A DNA stretch of 64,000 nt from Microbispora rosea. Its GTDB lineage: Bacteria > Actinomycetota > Actinomycetes > Streptosporangiales > Streptosporangiaceae. A model generated the notes under the pieces. The model made no database searches, had not been told where the DNA came from, and saw nothing but the letters and a program-made list of their open reading frames with translations. Where the stretch lies: positions 1 to 64,000 of the forward strand of contig NZ_FTNI01000037.1 in assembly GCF_900156315.1 (NCBI RefSeq), in the 5' to 3' direction. Positions 6,910 to 19,418 of this stretch are shown here, piece by piece. The translations under genes were made by a program, and so were the position numbers. Numbering within the stretch: the first letter of the stretch is position 1; every line of letters begins with the position of its first letter.

Positions 6910-7983
6910 ATGGAAACCGTCGTCATTCGATCGTTGGAACCACTGATCGCCGAGTTGCGGGCACGAGGCTTCACTGTGGTGGCGCCGAAGGCTCGTGACA
7001 GGGTCATCCGGATGGACGAGATCGCCTCCGAGAGCGAGCTGCCCAGGGGGCACGGGGACGAGCAGGCGCCCGGCCGGTATCGATTGCGCGAGCGCGACGA
7101 CGAGATGCTGTTCGGCTTCGCCGCGAGTCCCGACTCCGCGAAGCGCTACACACAGCCGCCCAGCCGGACCCTGTTCCGCATGAGGGGCGAGAACATCGAG
7201 GAGCCGGAGGCGGAGGTGCCGCGGGTAGCCCTGCTGGGCATACGCGCGTGCGATCTGGCCGCGCTGGCCGTGCAGGACCGGGTGTTCCTCGGGGGCAGGC
7301 ATCCCGACCCCGACTACCGGAAGCGGCGGGAAGCGCTTTTTCTGGTGGCGGTGAACTGCGCCGTGCCTGGAGGGACGTGCTTCTGCGTCTCCATGGGCAC
7401 CGGGCCGAAGGCGACCGCCGGCTACGACCTCGCGCTGACAGAGCTCGCCGGCCCGCACCGGTTCGTGGCCGACGCCGGCAGCGCGCGCGGCGCGGAGATC
7501 CTCCGGGCGCTCCCCCGCGTTCCGGCCGCCGAGGCCGATCTCGACGCGGCCGAGCGGGTCTCCCGTACGGCCGCCGAGCACATGGGACGGCAGGTGGACA
7601 CCGAAGGGATCAAGGAGCGGGTGGCCGGCGCCCACGACTCGCCGCGCTGGCAGCAGGTCGCCTCCCGCTGCCTCACCTGCGCCAACTGCACCATGGTCTG
7701 CCCCACCTGCTTCTGCACCACAGTGGAGGACTCCACCGATCTCACTGAAGGGGCGGCCGAGCGGATCGAACGGTGGGACTCCTGCTTCACGCTCGGGTTC
7801 AGCGAGGTCGGCGGCTCGCCGGTGCGGGGGTCGGGGGCCGGGCGTTACCGGCAGTGGCTCACGCACAAGTTCTCCACCTGGTTCGACCAGTTCGGCACCT
7901 CGGGCTGCGTGGGCTGTGGCCGGTGCATCACCTGGTGTCCCGTCGGGATCGACGTCACCGAGGAGTTGGCCAACCTGCCATGA
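6910..7983 (+). CDS. hyhB: NAD(P)-linked NiFe hydrogenase (group 3b), beta subunit, 4Fe-4S protein
   Basis: 357-residue electron-transfer subunit of the cytosolic bidirectional sulfhydrogenase-type enzyme. Two cysteine sets near the C-terminus are typical of the dicluster domain: CLTCANCTMVCPTCFC from Cys254, and GCVGCGRCITWCPVGID with cysteines at 333, 336, 339 and 343. The N-terminal part has the HydB/AsrA-type conserved GIRACDLAAL and NCAVPGGTCFC. Starts at METVVIRSL after AAGGAGGG. It is first of five genes joined by overlapping or adjacent stops and starts (ATGA at 7980-7983), in the standard order beta, gamma, delta, alpha. Confidence 0.93.
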   Translation: METVVIRSLEPLIAELRARGFTVVAPKARDRVIRMDEIASESELPRGHGDEQAPGRYRLRERDDEMLFGFAASPDSAKRYTQPPSRTLFRMRGENIEEPEAEVPRVALLGIRACDLAALAVQDRVFLGGRHPDPDYRKRREALFLVAVNCAVPGGTCFCVSMGTGPKATAGYDLALTELAGPHRFVADAGSARGAEILRALPRVPAAEADLDAAERVSRTAAEHMGRQVDTEGIKERVAGAHDSPRWQQVASRCLTCANCTMVCPTCFCTTVEDSTDLTEGAAERIERWDSCFTLGFSEVGGSPVRGSGAGRYRQWLTHKFSTWFDQFGTSGCVGCGRCITWCPVGIDVTEELANLP

Positions 7984-8870
7984 CGGCCGAGGCGCGTCAG
8001 CCGCGCGCCGAGCGCGACGAACCGCGCCCGGGCCTGAGCCGTGCGTGCACGCCGGTCCGTCCGATGACGCCGGAGCTCTACCGGGTGCGTTCGCGGCGGG
8101 CCGACCGGGTGGACACGGTCACTCTCCAGCTCGTGCCCGTACGCGGCGGATGCCCGCCGTATCTGCCCGGCCAGTTCACCATGCTGTACGCCCCCGGGGT
8201 CGGCGAGGTCCCGATGTCGATCAGCGGCCGGGCCAGCTCCGGTGGATATGTCCACACCATCCGCGCGGTCGGCGCGGTCAGCGGCGCGTTGTGCGGCAAG
8301 CGGCCCGGAGACGTCGTCGGGGTGCGCGGGCCGTACGGCACCTGGTGGGACATCCCGGCCGCAGCGGAAATGGACGTGGTCGTCGCCGCGGGCGGGCTGG
8401 GCCTGGCGCCGCTGCGGCCCCTGGTGCGGGAGCTGGTGCGCCACCGCTCACGGTACGGGCGCATCAGTGTGATCGCGGGGACCCGTACGCCCGCGACCCT
8501 CGTCTACGGGCCGGAGCTGGCGCGCTGGCGCGGTAACGGCGTCGACGTCCAGGTGACCGTGGACCACCCCGATCACGTGTGGAAGGGGCCGGTCGGCCTG
8601 GTCACCCGGCTCCTCGACCGCATCGTCTTCGAACCGCGGCGCACGTTCGCCTTCGTGTGCGGCCCGGAGGCGATGATGCGGGCCACGGCCGACGACCTGG
8701 TGGGGCGTGGTGTGGCGGCTCGCCGGGTGGAGCTGTCGCTGGAGCGGAACATGAAATGCGGAATCGGCTGGTGCGGCCATTGCCAGCTCGGCCCGCTGTT
8801 CGTCTGCCTGGACGGCCCCGTGCTGAGCTATGAGCGCGCGGCGCGTCTGCTGGCCGTGAAGGAGCTGTGA
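7980..8870 (+). CDS. hyhG: Group 3b hydrogenase gamma subunit, FAD/NAD(P)-binding reductase
   Basis: 296-residue diaphorase subunit moving electrons between NAD(P)H and the FeS chain. It is a ferredoxin-NADP-reductase-like fold: flavin domain with PGQFTML and the PMSIS flavin motif, NAD-binding domain with [12 protein letters not shown] and [11 protein letters not shown]-terminal 2Fe-2S loop, [17 protein letters not shown] plus a downstream Cys in LFVCLDGP, matches the dihydroorotate dehydrogenase electron-transfer type. The ATG at 7980 overlaps the beta stop. The first 35 residues are poorly conserved, so a later start is possible. Confidence 0.93.
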   Translation: MTAEARQPRAERDEPRPGLSRACTPVRPMTPELYRVRSRRADRVDTVTLQLVPVRGGCPPYLPGQFTMLYAPGVGEVPMSISGRASSGGYVHTIRAVGAVSGALCGKRPGDVVGVRGPYGTWWDIPAAAEMDVVVAAGGLGLAPLRPLVRELVRHRSRYGRISVIAGTRTPATLVYGPELARWRGNGVDVQVTVDHPDHVWKGPVGLVTRLLDRIVFEPRRTFAFVCGPEAMMRATADDLVGRGVAARRVELSLERNMKCGIGWCGHCQLGPLFVCLDGPVLSYERAARLLAVKEL

Positions 8871-9730
8871 TGGGCGCATCCGGGAGAACACCGGCGAGGG
8901 GGCCGGGCGGCGCGCGGCCCCGGCTGGCGGTGTGGAAGTTCGCCTCGTGCGACGGGTGCCAGCTCACCCTGCTCGACTGCGAGGAGGAACTGCTGTCGGT
9001 GGCCGCCCAGGTGGAGATCGCCTACTTCCTGGAGGCCTCCAGCGCCCCCGGGCCGGGCCCGTACGACCTCTCGCTGGTGGAGGGGTCGATCACCACTCCG
9101 GACGACCTTGAGCGGATCCGGCACGTGCGCCGGGTGTCCACGCGCCTGGTCACCATCGGGGCCTGCGCCACGGCCGGGGGGATCCAGGCGCTGCGAGACT
9201 TCGCCGACGTGCGGGAGTTCCTGTCGGTCGTGTACGCCCGGCCCGACTACATCGCCACGCTGGACCGCTCGACACCGATCTCGGCCCATGTGCCGGTGGA
9301 CTTCGAGCTGCGCGGCTGTCCCATCGACAAACGGCAACTGCTGGAGGTCGTCTCGGCCTTCCTCGCCGGGCGGCGCCCGGTCGTGCCGCCGAACAGCGTC
9401 TGCGTCGAGTGCAAGGCCCGTGGCAACGCCTGCGTCATGGTCGCCCACGGCACGCCCTGCCTCGGCCCGGTCACCCAGGCCGGCTGCGGGGCGCTGTGCC
9501 CGGCGTTCGACCGCGGCTGCTACGGCTGCTTCGGCCCCATGGAGAGCCCCAACGTGCGTGCCCTCAACCGGCAGCTGCGCGAGCTGGGAATGAGCACGCC
9601 CGAGCTGGTGCGGGTCTACCGGACCTTCAACGCCGGCGAGGAGCCCTTCCGGCAGGCGTCCGAGGACGCCGACCCGGAACTGCTCGGCCATGAGAAGGCA
9701 CCGGGCGAGGACCGGGGAGGCCGACGGTGA
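8870..9730 (+). CDS. hyhS: Group 3b NiFe hydrogenase delta (small) subunit
   Basis: 286-residue small subunit carrying three FeS clusters next to the NiFe centre. The N-terminal proximal-cluster motif [14 protein letters not shown] is present without a Tat signal, so the enzyme is cytosolic. IGACATAGG and [12 protein letters not shown] supply the further proximal ligands. The medial/distal cysteine-rich part is [12 protein letters not shown], then [18 protein letters not shown] and GCYGCFGP. The ATG at 8870 overlaps the gamma stop as TGATG with GAAGGAG six bases upstream. Confidence 0.95.
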   Translation: MGASGRTPARGPGGARPRLAVWKFASCDGCQLTLLDCEEELLSVAAQVEIAYFLEASSAPGPGPYDLSLVEGSITTPDDLERIRHVRRVSTRLVTIGACATAGGIQALRDFADVREFLSVVYARPDYIATLDRSTPISAHVPVDFELRGCPIDKRQLLEVVSAFLAGRRPVVPPNSVCVECKARGNACVMVAHGTPCLGPVTQAGCGALCPAFDRGCYGCFGPMESPNVRALNRQLRELGMSTPELVRVYRTFNAGEEPFRQASEDADPELLGHEKAPGEDRGGRR

Positions 9731-11016
9731 CCCACAAGACGATCACGGTCGGAGGCCTGTCCCGGGTGGAGGGGGAAGGCGCTCTGCTCGTACGCGCCCG
9801 CGACGGGCGCATCGAGGACCTGGAGCTGCGGATCTACGAGCCGCCCCGGTTCTTCGAGGCGCTGCTGCGTGGCAGGTCCTACACCGAGCCGCCCGACATC
9901 ACCGCCCGGATCTGCGGCATCTGCCCGGTGGCCTACCAGATGAGCGCCTGCCAGGCCATCGAGGCCGCCTGTGGGGTCGAGGTCACCGGTCCGCTACGCG
10001 ACCTGCGGCTGTTGCTGTACTACGGCGAATGGATCGAGTCACACACGCTGCACGTGTATCTGCTGCACGCGCCCGACTTCCTCGGCTACGACAGCGGCAT
10101 CGCGATGGCGGCCGACCACCGGGACCTGATCCAGCAGGGGCTGGCGCTGAAGAAGGCCGGCAACGACCTGGTGGCGGCCATCGGCGGCAGGCCCATCCAC
10201 CCGGTGAACGTCCGCGTCGGGGGCTTCTACCGCGTGCCCTCCCGCCGCGAACTGGCCCCCGCCGCCGAGCGACTGCGCCGCGCCCGTGAGATCGCCCTCC
10301 GAACCGTCTCCTGGGTGGCCGGCTTCGACTTCCCCGACGTCGAACACGGCTACCGCTTCCTGGCGCTGCGTCACCCCGGCGAGTACGCGATCCTGTCCGG
10401 GGCCCTGATCACCAGCGACGGCGGGAGCTTCGGCGTACGGGAGTGGCCCGAGCATGTGATCGAGGAGCAGGTGCCGCACTCGACGGCGCTGCACGCCCGG
10501 CTCGACGGCTCCCCTGGCTATCTCGTCGGGCCGATGGCCCGCTACAGCCTCAACTCCGCCCAGTTGTCGCCGCTCGCGCGGGAGGCGGCCGCGGCGGCGG
10601 GACTCGGGCCCGCCTGCCGCAACCCCTTCCTGAGCATCGTCGTGCGGGCGGTGGAGATCGTGCACGCCTGCGACGAGGCCCTGCGGATCATCGATGATCT
10701 GGCCGAGCCCGACGCGCCGTACGTGCCCGTCGAGCCCCGCGCCGCCACCGGCCACGGAGCCTCGGAGGCGCCGCGCGGGACGCTCTACCACCGCTACCGC
10801 ATCGACGCCGACGGGTTGATCGGCGAGGCCGACATCGTGCCCCCGACCTCGCAGAACCAGGCGCGTATCGAGGCGGACCTGCGGCATCTGATCGAGCCCC
10901 GGCTCGACCTGCCCGAGGAGGAGCTGGCCACGCTGTGCGAGCGCGCCATCCGCAACCACGATCCCTGCATCTCCTGTTCGGCGCACTTCCTCCACCTCCA
11001 TGTCGACTCGCGATGA
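9727..11016 (+). CDS. hyhL: Group 3b NiFe hydrogenase alpha (large) subunit
   Basis: 429-residue catalytic subunit that holds the Ni-Fe(CN)2CO site. The L1 signature [11 protein letters not shown] gives Cys63 and Cys66; the L2 signature DPCISCSAH gives Cys414 and Cys417. Nine residues follow the L2 His, the short tail removed by the dedicated endopeptidase after nickel insertion, so the adjacent protease gene fits. The GTG at 9727 overlaps the delta stop. No hypABCDEF maturation genes are in the window; they must lie elsewhere for the enzyme to be active. Confidence 0.95.
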   Translation: MTHKTITVGGLSRVEGEGALLVRARDGRIEDLELRIYEPPRFFEALLRGRSYTEPPDITARICGICPVAYQMSACQAIEAACGVEVTGPLRDLRLLLYYGEWIESHTLHVYLLHAPDFLGYDSGIAMAADHRDLIQQGLALKKAGNDLVAAIGGRPIHPVNVRVGGFYRVPSRRELAPAAERLRRAREIALRTVSWVAGFDFPDVEHGYRFLALRHPGEYAILSGALITSDGGSFGVREWPEHVIEEQVPHSTALHARLDGSPGYLVGPMARYSLNSAQLSPLAREAAAAAGLGPACRNPFLSIVVRAVEIVHACDEALRIIDDLAEPDAPYVPVEPRAATGHGASEAPRGTLYHRYRIDADGLIGEADIVPPTSQNQARIEADLRHLIEPRLDLPEEELATLCERAIRNHDPCISCSAHFLHLHVDSR

Positions 11017-11461
11017 CATCGTGGTGATCGGCCTCGGCGGGGACGGCCGGGGCGACGACGCCGCGGGCCTCGAGGTCGTACGGCGACTGCGCGGCCGCCT
11101 CTCGTCGTCCGTCGTGATCGTGGAGAGCGCCGGAGACCCGGCCCAGCTTGTCGAGGCCTGGACCGGCGCCCGTCTGGCCGTCGTGATCGACGCCGTCTCC
11201 TCCGGTGCGGCGCCGGGCACGGTGCATCGCCGGACCGGCGTCGAGGGCGGGCCGTCCTGGCACGGCAGCTCCCACTCCTTCGGCCTGGCCGACGCCGTCG
11301 ACCTCGGCCGTGTGCTCGGCCGCATGCCCGCCCAGCTCGTCGTCATCGGCGTCGAGGGCGGAGACTTCACGATCGGCGCGCCGATCACGCCGCCGGTGCT
11401 GTCCGCGATCGACGCCCTCGTGCGGGAGCTGGAGGAGAGATTCCGGCAGGATTCCCCATGA
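11000..11461 (+). CDS. Hydrogenase maturation endopeptidase (HycI/HybD family)
   Basis: 153 residues; processes the C-terminal tail of the large subunit after metal insertion. The family opening appears in altered form as [15 protein letters not shown] in place of the usual G-x-G-N-x-x-x-x-D-D. Likely nickel-sensing ligands are Asp19, Asp64 in VIDAV and His92 in SSHSFG. It overlaps the end of the large-subunit gene by 17 bases and completes the operon. Function follows from family and position; the missing Asn in the first motif is a mild deviation. Confidence 0.87.
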   Translation: MSTRDDIVVIGLGGDGRGDDAAGLEVVRRLRGRLSSSVVIVESAGDPAQLVEAWTGARLAVVIDAVSSGAAPGTVHRRTGVEGGPSWHGSSHSFGLADAVDLGRVLGRMPAQLVVIGVEGGDFTIGAPITPPVLSAIDALVRELEERFRQDSP

Positions 11462-11564
11462 CGCGCCGGTCCGTGACGTGGACGGCCGGGACACGGTCTT
11501 TCGGCCCTGGCCCAGGGAACAGAGACCCTATTTCGCGACATCCGTCCCGGGGGAATCTGGCCAG

Positions 11565-13838
<2,274 letters not shown>

Positions 13839-13844
13839 TGGCGC

Positions 13845-16571
13845 CTACCCGTCAGGCCGGCTGTTTCGTGACCGGGTGCGTGCGCGACGGCGTCTCCATC
13901 GCCACACCTCGTCGGCGCCCCAGACGACGAGAGGGAAGGGAAGGAGGAGCACGAACTGAGCCGGCTCGGGCGGCGCCGTGCCGAAGACCGCGCGGAACGG
14001 CGGCACGAGGACGACCACGGCGGCGAAGGCGATCTCGAACGCGATCCCCCACAGCAGCAGCCGGTTGCTGGTCACGCCGATGGCCCGCAGGGACGCCGAT
14101 TGGGTGCGTGCGGCGAAGGCGGTGCCGATCTGGCAGACCACGATGCCCAGGAAGGTCATGGTGGTGGCCTGCTGCCAGGTGTGGTGCAGCGCCGAGCCGG
14201 GTCCCGTGGCCGCGCCCGGATGCCAGCCGCCCAGCAGGAGCGTGCCGAAGAAGGCCCCCAGCACCAGAACCGCCGACACTCCGCCGAGCAGACCCCAGGC
14301 ACGGGCCAGCATGGCGCCCTGGATCACCCCCTCAGATCGGCGACGGGGCGGGCGGTTCATCAGGCCGGGTTCCGCGGGTTCGCGGCCCAGGGCGAGCGCG
14401 GGCAGCGTTTCGGTGCCCAGGTCGATCGCGAGGAGCTGGAGCACGGTGAGCGGGAGCGGGACCCTGCCTCCGGACAGCGCGAACACGAGGAACGGGATCA
14501 CCTCGGGTGTGGCGTGGGCGAAGATGTAGCAGATGAACTTGCGTACGTTGTCGTAGACGCGCCGGCCCGCCTGCACGGCGTCGACGATCGTGGCGAAGTT
14601 GTCGTCGGTCAGCACCATGGTGGCCGCTTCGCGGGCGACGTCGGTCCCCGAGACCCCCATCGCGACGCCGATGTCGGCACTGCGCAGGGCGGGGGCGTCG
14701 TTGACTCCGTCACCCGTCATCGCCACCACGTGGCCCTCGGCCCGCAGCGCATCGGCGATGCGCAGCTTGGCCTCCGGCGAACTGCGCGAGAAGATCAGCT
14801 CGTTGCCCTTGCGGAGCAGGGCGTCCAATTCGTCGTCGGTCATCGCGTCCAGTTCGGACCCCGTCACCACCTGAGTGCGGTCGCGGGCGATGCCGACCCG
14901 CTTGGCGATCATCGCCGCGGTGAGCCCGTGGTCGCCCGTGACCACGATGAGCCGGATTCCCGCCGTATGGCAGCGAGCGACCGCGTCGGGCACCTCGGGG
15001 CGGGGCGGGTCGAGCATGGCGACGACACCGAGGAAGGTCAGCTCGGCCTCGGCATGCTCACGCCGGGCAGGCAACGGCACGCCGGCGTCGAGGGGACGCC
15101 GGGCCACTGCGAGCAGGCGCAGCCCTTGGGACGCGTAGCCGTCCACCACCTCGGCGATCTCCGCGCGGTCCCGCTCCCCGATCGGCCGCGTCGCGCCGTC
15201 GGCGGTCATCATCATCGTGGTGCGTTTGAGGACCTCCTCCGGAGCGCCTTTGGCGTGCACCCACGGCGTCCCGTCGACCGTGTCGACCGTCGACATCATC
15301 CGCAGAGAGGGATCGAAGTGGAACTGCCGTCGCCGCTCGCCGTTGTGGCCGCTCTCCCCGAGTGAGACGCTCATCCGGAGCAGGGCGATCTCGGTCGGGT
15401 CCCCCGTCTCGGCCGGTTCGAGAGCGGCGTTGTTGCAGCGGGCGGCCACCCCTGCGACCGCCCTCAGCGGCGGTGAAGACGAGAGGCCGGCCCACTTTCC
15501 GCCGGTGTTCCGGATCGGGCCGGCGCTGGTCCAGATGTCGGTCACACGCATCCGGTTGAGCGTGAGCGTGCCGGTCTTGTCCGTGCAGATCACGGTGGTG
15601 GAGCCGAGGGTCTCCACGGCGCTCAGCCGCTTGACCACCGCGCCGCCGCGGGCCAGCGCCCGGACCCCGACGGCCAGGGCGAGGGTGATGGTGGGCAGCA
15701 GTCCTTCGGGGACGTTCGCGACCAGCAGGCCGACGGCGAACTTGAACGCGTCGGCCAGCGGGAGGCGTGCCACCAGGGCGGCGACGGGCAGGACGGCCGC
15801 GCCCGCCGTGACCGCGACGATCGCGATCAACCAGGCGACCCGTTTGACCTGAAGTTCCAGCGGCGACTCGTCCCTGCCGACGCGCTGGGAGAGCGCGGCT
15901 ATCCTGCCCAGCTCCGTGTGCATTCCGGTGGCGAACACCAGCGCCCGAGCCTGCCCACCGGTGCATGTGGTGCCGCTGAACAGCAGGTCTCGCGCCTGGA
16001 GCAGCGGACCGGCGCGATCGTCGAAGGCGGCGGACCTGTACGCGGTCAACGACTCGCCGGTCAGCGTCGACAGGTCGATCTCCGCCGCGCCGTCGAGCAT
16101 CCGGGCGTCGGCCGACACCCGGTCACCCTCCTCGACGACCAGCACATCACCTGGCACGAGCCCGCCGGCGTCGATCACCTGGAGCCCGCCGTCCCTGACG
16201 ACCTTGGCCTTGGCCGGCAGGTAGCGGGCCAAGGTCTCGACGGCGTGCTCGGCCTGCTGCTCCTGCGCGAAGGCCAGGAGCGCGTTCAAGACGATCACCA
16301 AGATGATCGCGATGGTGAGCGGAGCCGTGTGCGCCGCCATCGCCAGACCCGCCGCCGCCCACAGCAGCAACGCCAGCGGATGGGTGAACTGGCGGCCGAG
16401 CTCTTTCGCCCAGTTCCCCCGGGCCTTCCTGACCAGCTGGTTCGGCCCGTACACCACAAGGCGACGTGCAGCTTCCCTGGAGGACAGCCCGGTAGGACGC
16501 GTCCGCAGATCACGGAACAGCCGGACGACGGGTTCCCGCGGATCCGACGGCCGGCCTTCGGTTTCCGACAT
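13845..16571 (-). CDS. P2-type cation-transporting ATPase (NVPEGL type)
   Basis: 908-residue membrane ion pump. Features: N-terminal cation ATPase domain (about 10-75), actuator motif LTGESLTAY near 170, membrane motif [16 protein letters not shown] near 290, [11 protein letters not shown] at Asp331, KGAPE nucleotide motif, [12 protein letters not shown] and four C-terminal helices. NVPEGL is shared with Na,K/H,K and fungal Na pumps, whereas Ca pumps usually have AVPEGL, so monovalent or broad cation transport is possible, but substrate cannot be read from this. Convergent with the P1B ATPase (6 bp gap) and upstream of a second P2 ATPase gene on the same strand. Confidence 0.9.
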   Translation of the reverse strand: MSETEGRPSDPREPVVRLFRDLRTRPTGLSSREAARRLVVYGPNQLVRKARGNWAKELGRQFTHPLALLLWAAAGLAMAAHTAPLTIAIILVIVLNALLAFAQEQQAEHAVETLARYLPAKAKVVRDGGLQVIDAGGLVPGDVLVVEEGDRVSADARMLDGAAEIDLSTLTGESLTAYRSAAFDDRAGPLLQARDLLFSGTTCTGGQARALVFATGMHTELGRIAALSQRVGRDESPLELQVKRVAWLIAIVAVTAGAAVLPVAALVARLPLADAFKFAVGLLVANVPEGLLPTITLALAVGVRALARGGAVVKRLSAVETLGSTTVICTDKTGTLTLNRMRVTDIWTSAGPIRNTGGKWAGLSSSPPLRAVAGVAARCNNAALEPAETGDPTEIALLRMSVSLGESGHNGERRRQFHFDPSLRMMSTVDTVDGTPWVHAKGAPEEVLKRTTMMMTADGATRPIGERDRAEIAEVVDGYASQGLRLLAVARRPLDAGVPLPARREHAEAELTFLGVVAMLDPPRPEVPDAVARCHTAGIRLIVVTGDHGLTAAMIAKRVGIARDRTQVVTGSELDAMTDDELDALLRKGNELIFSRSSPEAKLRIADALRAEGHVVAMTGDGVNDAPALRSADIGVAMGVSGTDVAREAATMVLTDDNFATIVDAVQAGRRVYDNVRKFICYIFAHATPEVIPFLVFALSGGRVPLPLTVLQLLAIDLGTETLPALALGREPAEPGLMNRPPRRRSEGVIQGAMLARAWGLLGGVSAVLVLGAFFGTLLLGGWHPGAATGPGSALHHTWQQATTMTFLGIVVCQIGTAFAARTQSASLRAIGVTSNRLLLWGIAFEIAFAAVVVLVPPFRAVFGTAPPEPAQFVLLLPFPLVVWGADEVWRWRRRRARTRSRNSRPDG

Positions 16572-16663
16572 CGGCGACCACCCTCAGAATCGACCTGGTT
16601 CGCGCCGCTCGTCCCCCTCCCCCATCGGGCGCTGCGGCGAGGCGCCGTCAGGCGAGCACGACT

Positions 16664-19129
16664 TCATGCGGCACCGCGCCGTGTCTCGCTCGCGCGCAGG
16701 GCGTCGCACAGCAGCACGGTGAGCACGGCCGCGGCGGCGGCCATCGCCCAGCCGAGCGGCGGCAGCGGCGCGAGGGCCAGCGGCGCCCCGAGCACGGGCA
16801 CCGCCGTCACGAGGGCCTGCAGGATCAGCGTGGCCGACACGGCCGCCGCCACCGCGCGGCCGTGCCACCAGTCGCGTTCGAACGTCCGCCGGCGCGCCCT
16901 GACCACGTACGCGAGGGTCAGGCGGGCGAAGACCAGGGCGAGCACGGCCTGGGTGCGCACCTGCTCGTCGCTCCAGCCGAGCCGCCTGGCCGTCTCCACG
17001 ACGGCGAACACCAGCGCCGCGACGACCACCGAGCGCACGAGGATGCGGCGCAGCACCCGCCACGACAGGAGCCCGTCGCGGCGCGGGCGCAGGGCGAGCG
17101 GGTCGCCCGCCGGCCGGTCCACGCCCAGCGCGATCGCCGGGATGCCGTCCAGGACCAGGTTGATCCAGAGCAGGTGCACCGGCAGCAGCGGCACGACCAT
17201 GTCGGGCCAGACGAGCAGGCCGGTCAGGACGATGAGGATCTCCGCGAGGTTGCCGGTGAGCAGGTAGCCGATCATCGAGGCCACGTTGTGGTGCAGGCGG
17301 CGGCCCTCCCGCACGCCGGTCACGATCGTGCCGAGCTCGCCGTTGGTCACCACGACGGCGGCGGCCTCGCGGGCGACGTCCGTGCCCTCATCTCCGGCCA
17401 TGGCCACGCCGACGTCGGCGTGGCGCAGCGCCGGGGCGTCGTTCACGCCGTCGCCGGTCATCGCCACCACTTCGCCGCGTTCCTTCAGGGCCCGCACGAG
17501 GCCGAGCTTGGTCTCCGGGTCGACCCGTGCCACGACGGCGGCCTCGGGCAGCAGCGCCCGCCCGCCGTCCCCCTCGATCGTCGCGCCGGTGACGAGCGGC
17601 TCGGGGTCGATGCCGACCTCCTTGGCGACGGCGCGAGCGGTCTCCGCGTGGTCACCGGTCACCATCACGACCCGGATGCCGGCGCCCCGGCAGTCGGCCA
17701 CGGCCCGGCGGGCCGAGGCCCGGATCTCGTCCCGAAGTGCCACCAGACCGATCGGACGCAGCCCGGCGGCGTCGAGGTCACCCGTCCGTCCCTCCGCCAG
17801 TGCGAGCACCCGCAGCCCGCTCCGGGCCAGCCCTGGCACAGCCTCCGCCAGCCGGTCGGTCTGCCCGCCGGGCGCGCAGCGGGCCAGCACCGCCTCCGGC
17901 GCCCCCTTGACGGTCAGCAGCGGCGGCCCGCCGTCCGGCGCGGTGACCACGGCCATCGACCGGGTCTCGGCGTCGAAGGGACGCGCGTCGAGTCTGGCCT
18001 CGGTGGGCGGCAGCCGTACGCCGTGACGGGCGGCCGCGTCGGCCAGCGCCACGTCCACCGCGTCGCCCAGCCCGTCGCGGGCGTCGTTGCAGCGCAGCGC
18101 GGCCCGCCACAGATCGGCGCCAGGGACGGTGACATGGTCGGCCACGGTCAGGTGGCCGGTGGTGAGCGTGCCGGTCTTGTCGGTGGCGATGACGGTGGTG
18201 GCGCCCATGGCCTCGATGGCCGGCAGCCTGCGCACGATCACTCCGAGACGGGCCATCCGCTGCGCGCCCAGAGCCAGCGCGGTGGTGACGGCGGCGGCCA
18301 TGCTCTCGGGTACCGCGGCGATGGCCAGCGCCACCCCGGCCAGAATGATGTCGATCAGGGCGGCCTCGCCCCTGCTCACCCGGGTCAGCCCGATGAGCAC
18401 CATGATCATTCCCGCCGCGACCGCCAGCAGGCCGATGCGCCGCGACACCTGTCCGAGTTCGATCTCCAGCGGCCCCTTGCCCCCGCCGCCGAGGGCGGAG
18501 GCGATGCGCCCCACCTCGGTGCCGGATCCCGTGCGCAGCACCTCGGCCGTACCCGAGCCGCGCACGACGAGCGTGCCGGAGAAGACCTCGCCCGCGCGGT
18601 CGCCGAGGGGCACACCCGGGCCGCCCGCGCCGCCCGCGTGTTTCTCGGCCGACAGCGACTCCCCCGTCAGCGGCGCCTCGTCCACGGCGAGCGCGCCCGC
18701 CTCGACCAGCCGGGCGTCGGCGGGGACCCTGTCCCCGGCCGCGACGGTGACGATGTCGCCCGGGACGACCTCGGCCGCCGGGATCCGGCGTACGACGTCG
18801 CCGCGCACGACGGTCGCCATCGGCGCGGTGAGGGTGCGCAGGGCCCGCACGGCCTTGTCGGCCCTGGTCTCCTGGGTGACCCCGATGACGACGTTCACCA
18901 GCAGGATGGCCAGGATCGCCGCGCCCTCGGGCACCTCGCCGAGCACGAGGAGCGTGACCAGACCGGCGACGAGCAGCAGGACGGACATCGGATCCGCGAG
19001 CTGGCGGGCGGCCCGGACGAGCAGGTTGGGCGGTTTCGGCTGGGGGATCTCGTTGGGCCCGTGCTCGGCCAGGCGGCGCGCGGCCACTTCCTCGGTCAGC
19101 CCGGTCAGGGTCCGCACAGCGGGTTCCAT
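16664..19129 (-). CDS. P2-type cation-transporting ATPase (CtpF-like)
   Basis: 821-residue ion pump of the calcium ATPase class. LTGESLSAEK, the membrane motif AVPESMAAAVTTALALG (usual PEGL replaced by PESM), DKTGTLTTGHL at Asp317, VKGAPEAV and [17 protein letters not shown] are all visible. C-terminal helices run from about 610. The M4 change Gly-Leu to Ser-Met is unusual and sits at the ion site. In mycobacteria the related CtpF belongs to the DosR dormancy regulon; here a DosR-like box lies about 59 bases upstream of the ATG at 19129. First gene of a two-ATPase unit with 13845-16571. Confidence 0.9.
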   Translation of the reverse strand: MEPAVRTLTGLTEEVAARRLAEHGPNEIPQPKPPNLLVRAARQLADPMSVLLLVAGLVTLLVLGEVPEGAAILAILLVNVVIGVTQETRADKAVRALRTLTAPMATVVRGDVVRRIPAAEVVPGDIVTVAAGDRVPADARLVEAGALAVDEAPLTGESLSAEKHAGGAGGPGVPLGDRAGEVFSGTLVVRGSGTAEVLRTGSGTEVGRIASALGGGGKGPLEIELGQVSRRIGLLAVAAGMIMVLIGLTRVSRGEAALIDIILAGVALAIAAVPESMAAAVTTALALGAQRMARLGVIVRRLPAIEAMGATTVIATDKTGTLTTGHLTVADHVTVPGADLWRAALRCNDARDGLGDAVDVALADAAARHGVRLPPTEARLDARPFDAETRSMAVVTAPDGGPPLLTVKGAPEAVLARCAPGGQTDRLAEAVPGLARSGLRVLALAEGRTGDLDAAGLRPIGLVALRDEIRASARRAVADCRGAGIRVVMVTGDHAETARAVAKEVGIDPEPLVTGATIEGDGGRALLPEAAVVARVDPETKLGLVRALKERGEVVAMTGDGVNDAPALRHADVGVAMAGDEGTDVAREAAAVVVTNGELGTIVTGVREGRRLHHNVASMIGYLLTGNLAEILIVLTGLLVWPDMVVPLLPVHLLWINLVLDGIPAIALGVDRPAGDPLALRPRRDGLLSWRVLRRILVRSVVVAALVFAVVETARRLGWSDEQVRTQAVLALVFARLTLAYVVRARRRTFERDWWHGRAVAAAVSATLILQALVTAVPVLGAPLALAPLPPLGWAMAAAAAVLTVLLCDALRASETRRGAA

Positions 19130-19187
19130 GCCCTCAGCAGATCACCCGGGTATCGGCGACGGCTCCGGGCGAAAGCCATCGGCCCAG

Positions 19188-19202
19188 AGGACCTTCGGCC
19201 CC
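19188..19202 (-). promoter_or_regulatory. DosR/DevR-like box upstream of the CtpF-like ATPase gene
   Basis: The forward-strand sequence AGGACCTTCGGCCCC fits GGGAC-N4-GTCCC with two mismatches (AGGAC-CTTC-GGCCC) and has the TTC-like centre of known DosR boxes. It ends about 59 bases from the ATPase start at 19129. Imperfect, but supported by the better box on the other side of the same divergent region. Confidence 0.4.
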
Positions 19203-19346
19203 GGCGGAGGGGCACAGCGAGAAGACCATCGGGAAGCACGGCTCCGACCTGCCGAGCACGCCCGACGCGCAGCGCGCACCCCCGCCGCCACCCTGGCGGC
19301 CCGCTCACGACCCGGCCGCCGGGGTCGAAGCCCGTCCGAGAACCTC

Positions 19347-19360
19347 GGGACCAGGGTCCC
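19347..19360 (+). promoter_or_regulatory. DosR/DevR-like box upstream of GNAT/acyl-CoA synthetase gene
   Basis: GGGACCAGGGTCCC is a perfect GGGAC-N4-GTCCC inverted repeat with the spacing of the mycobacterial DosR consensus, flanked by CTC and TGCC. It lies 58 bases before the ATG at 19419, a normal activator distance. The DosR/DevR regulator itself is not in the window. Confidence 0.55.
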
Positions 19361-19418
19361 TGCCGAGAGGGGGAGGAGGCCCCTGGAGGTCTGCCGGGCG
19401 CCGGTCGACGCTGGGAGC

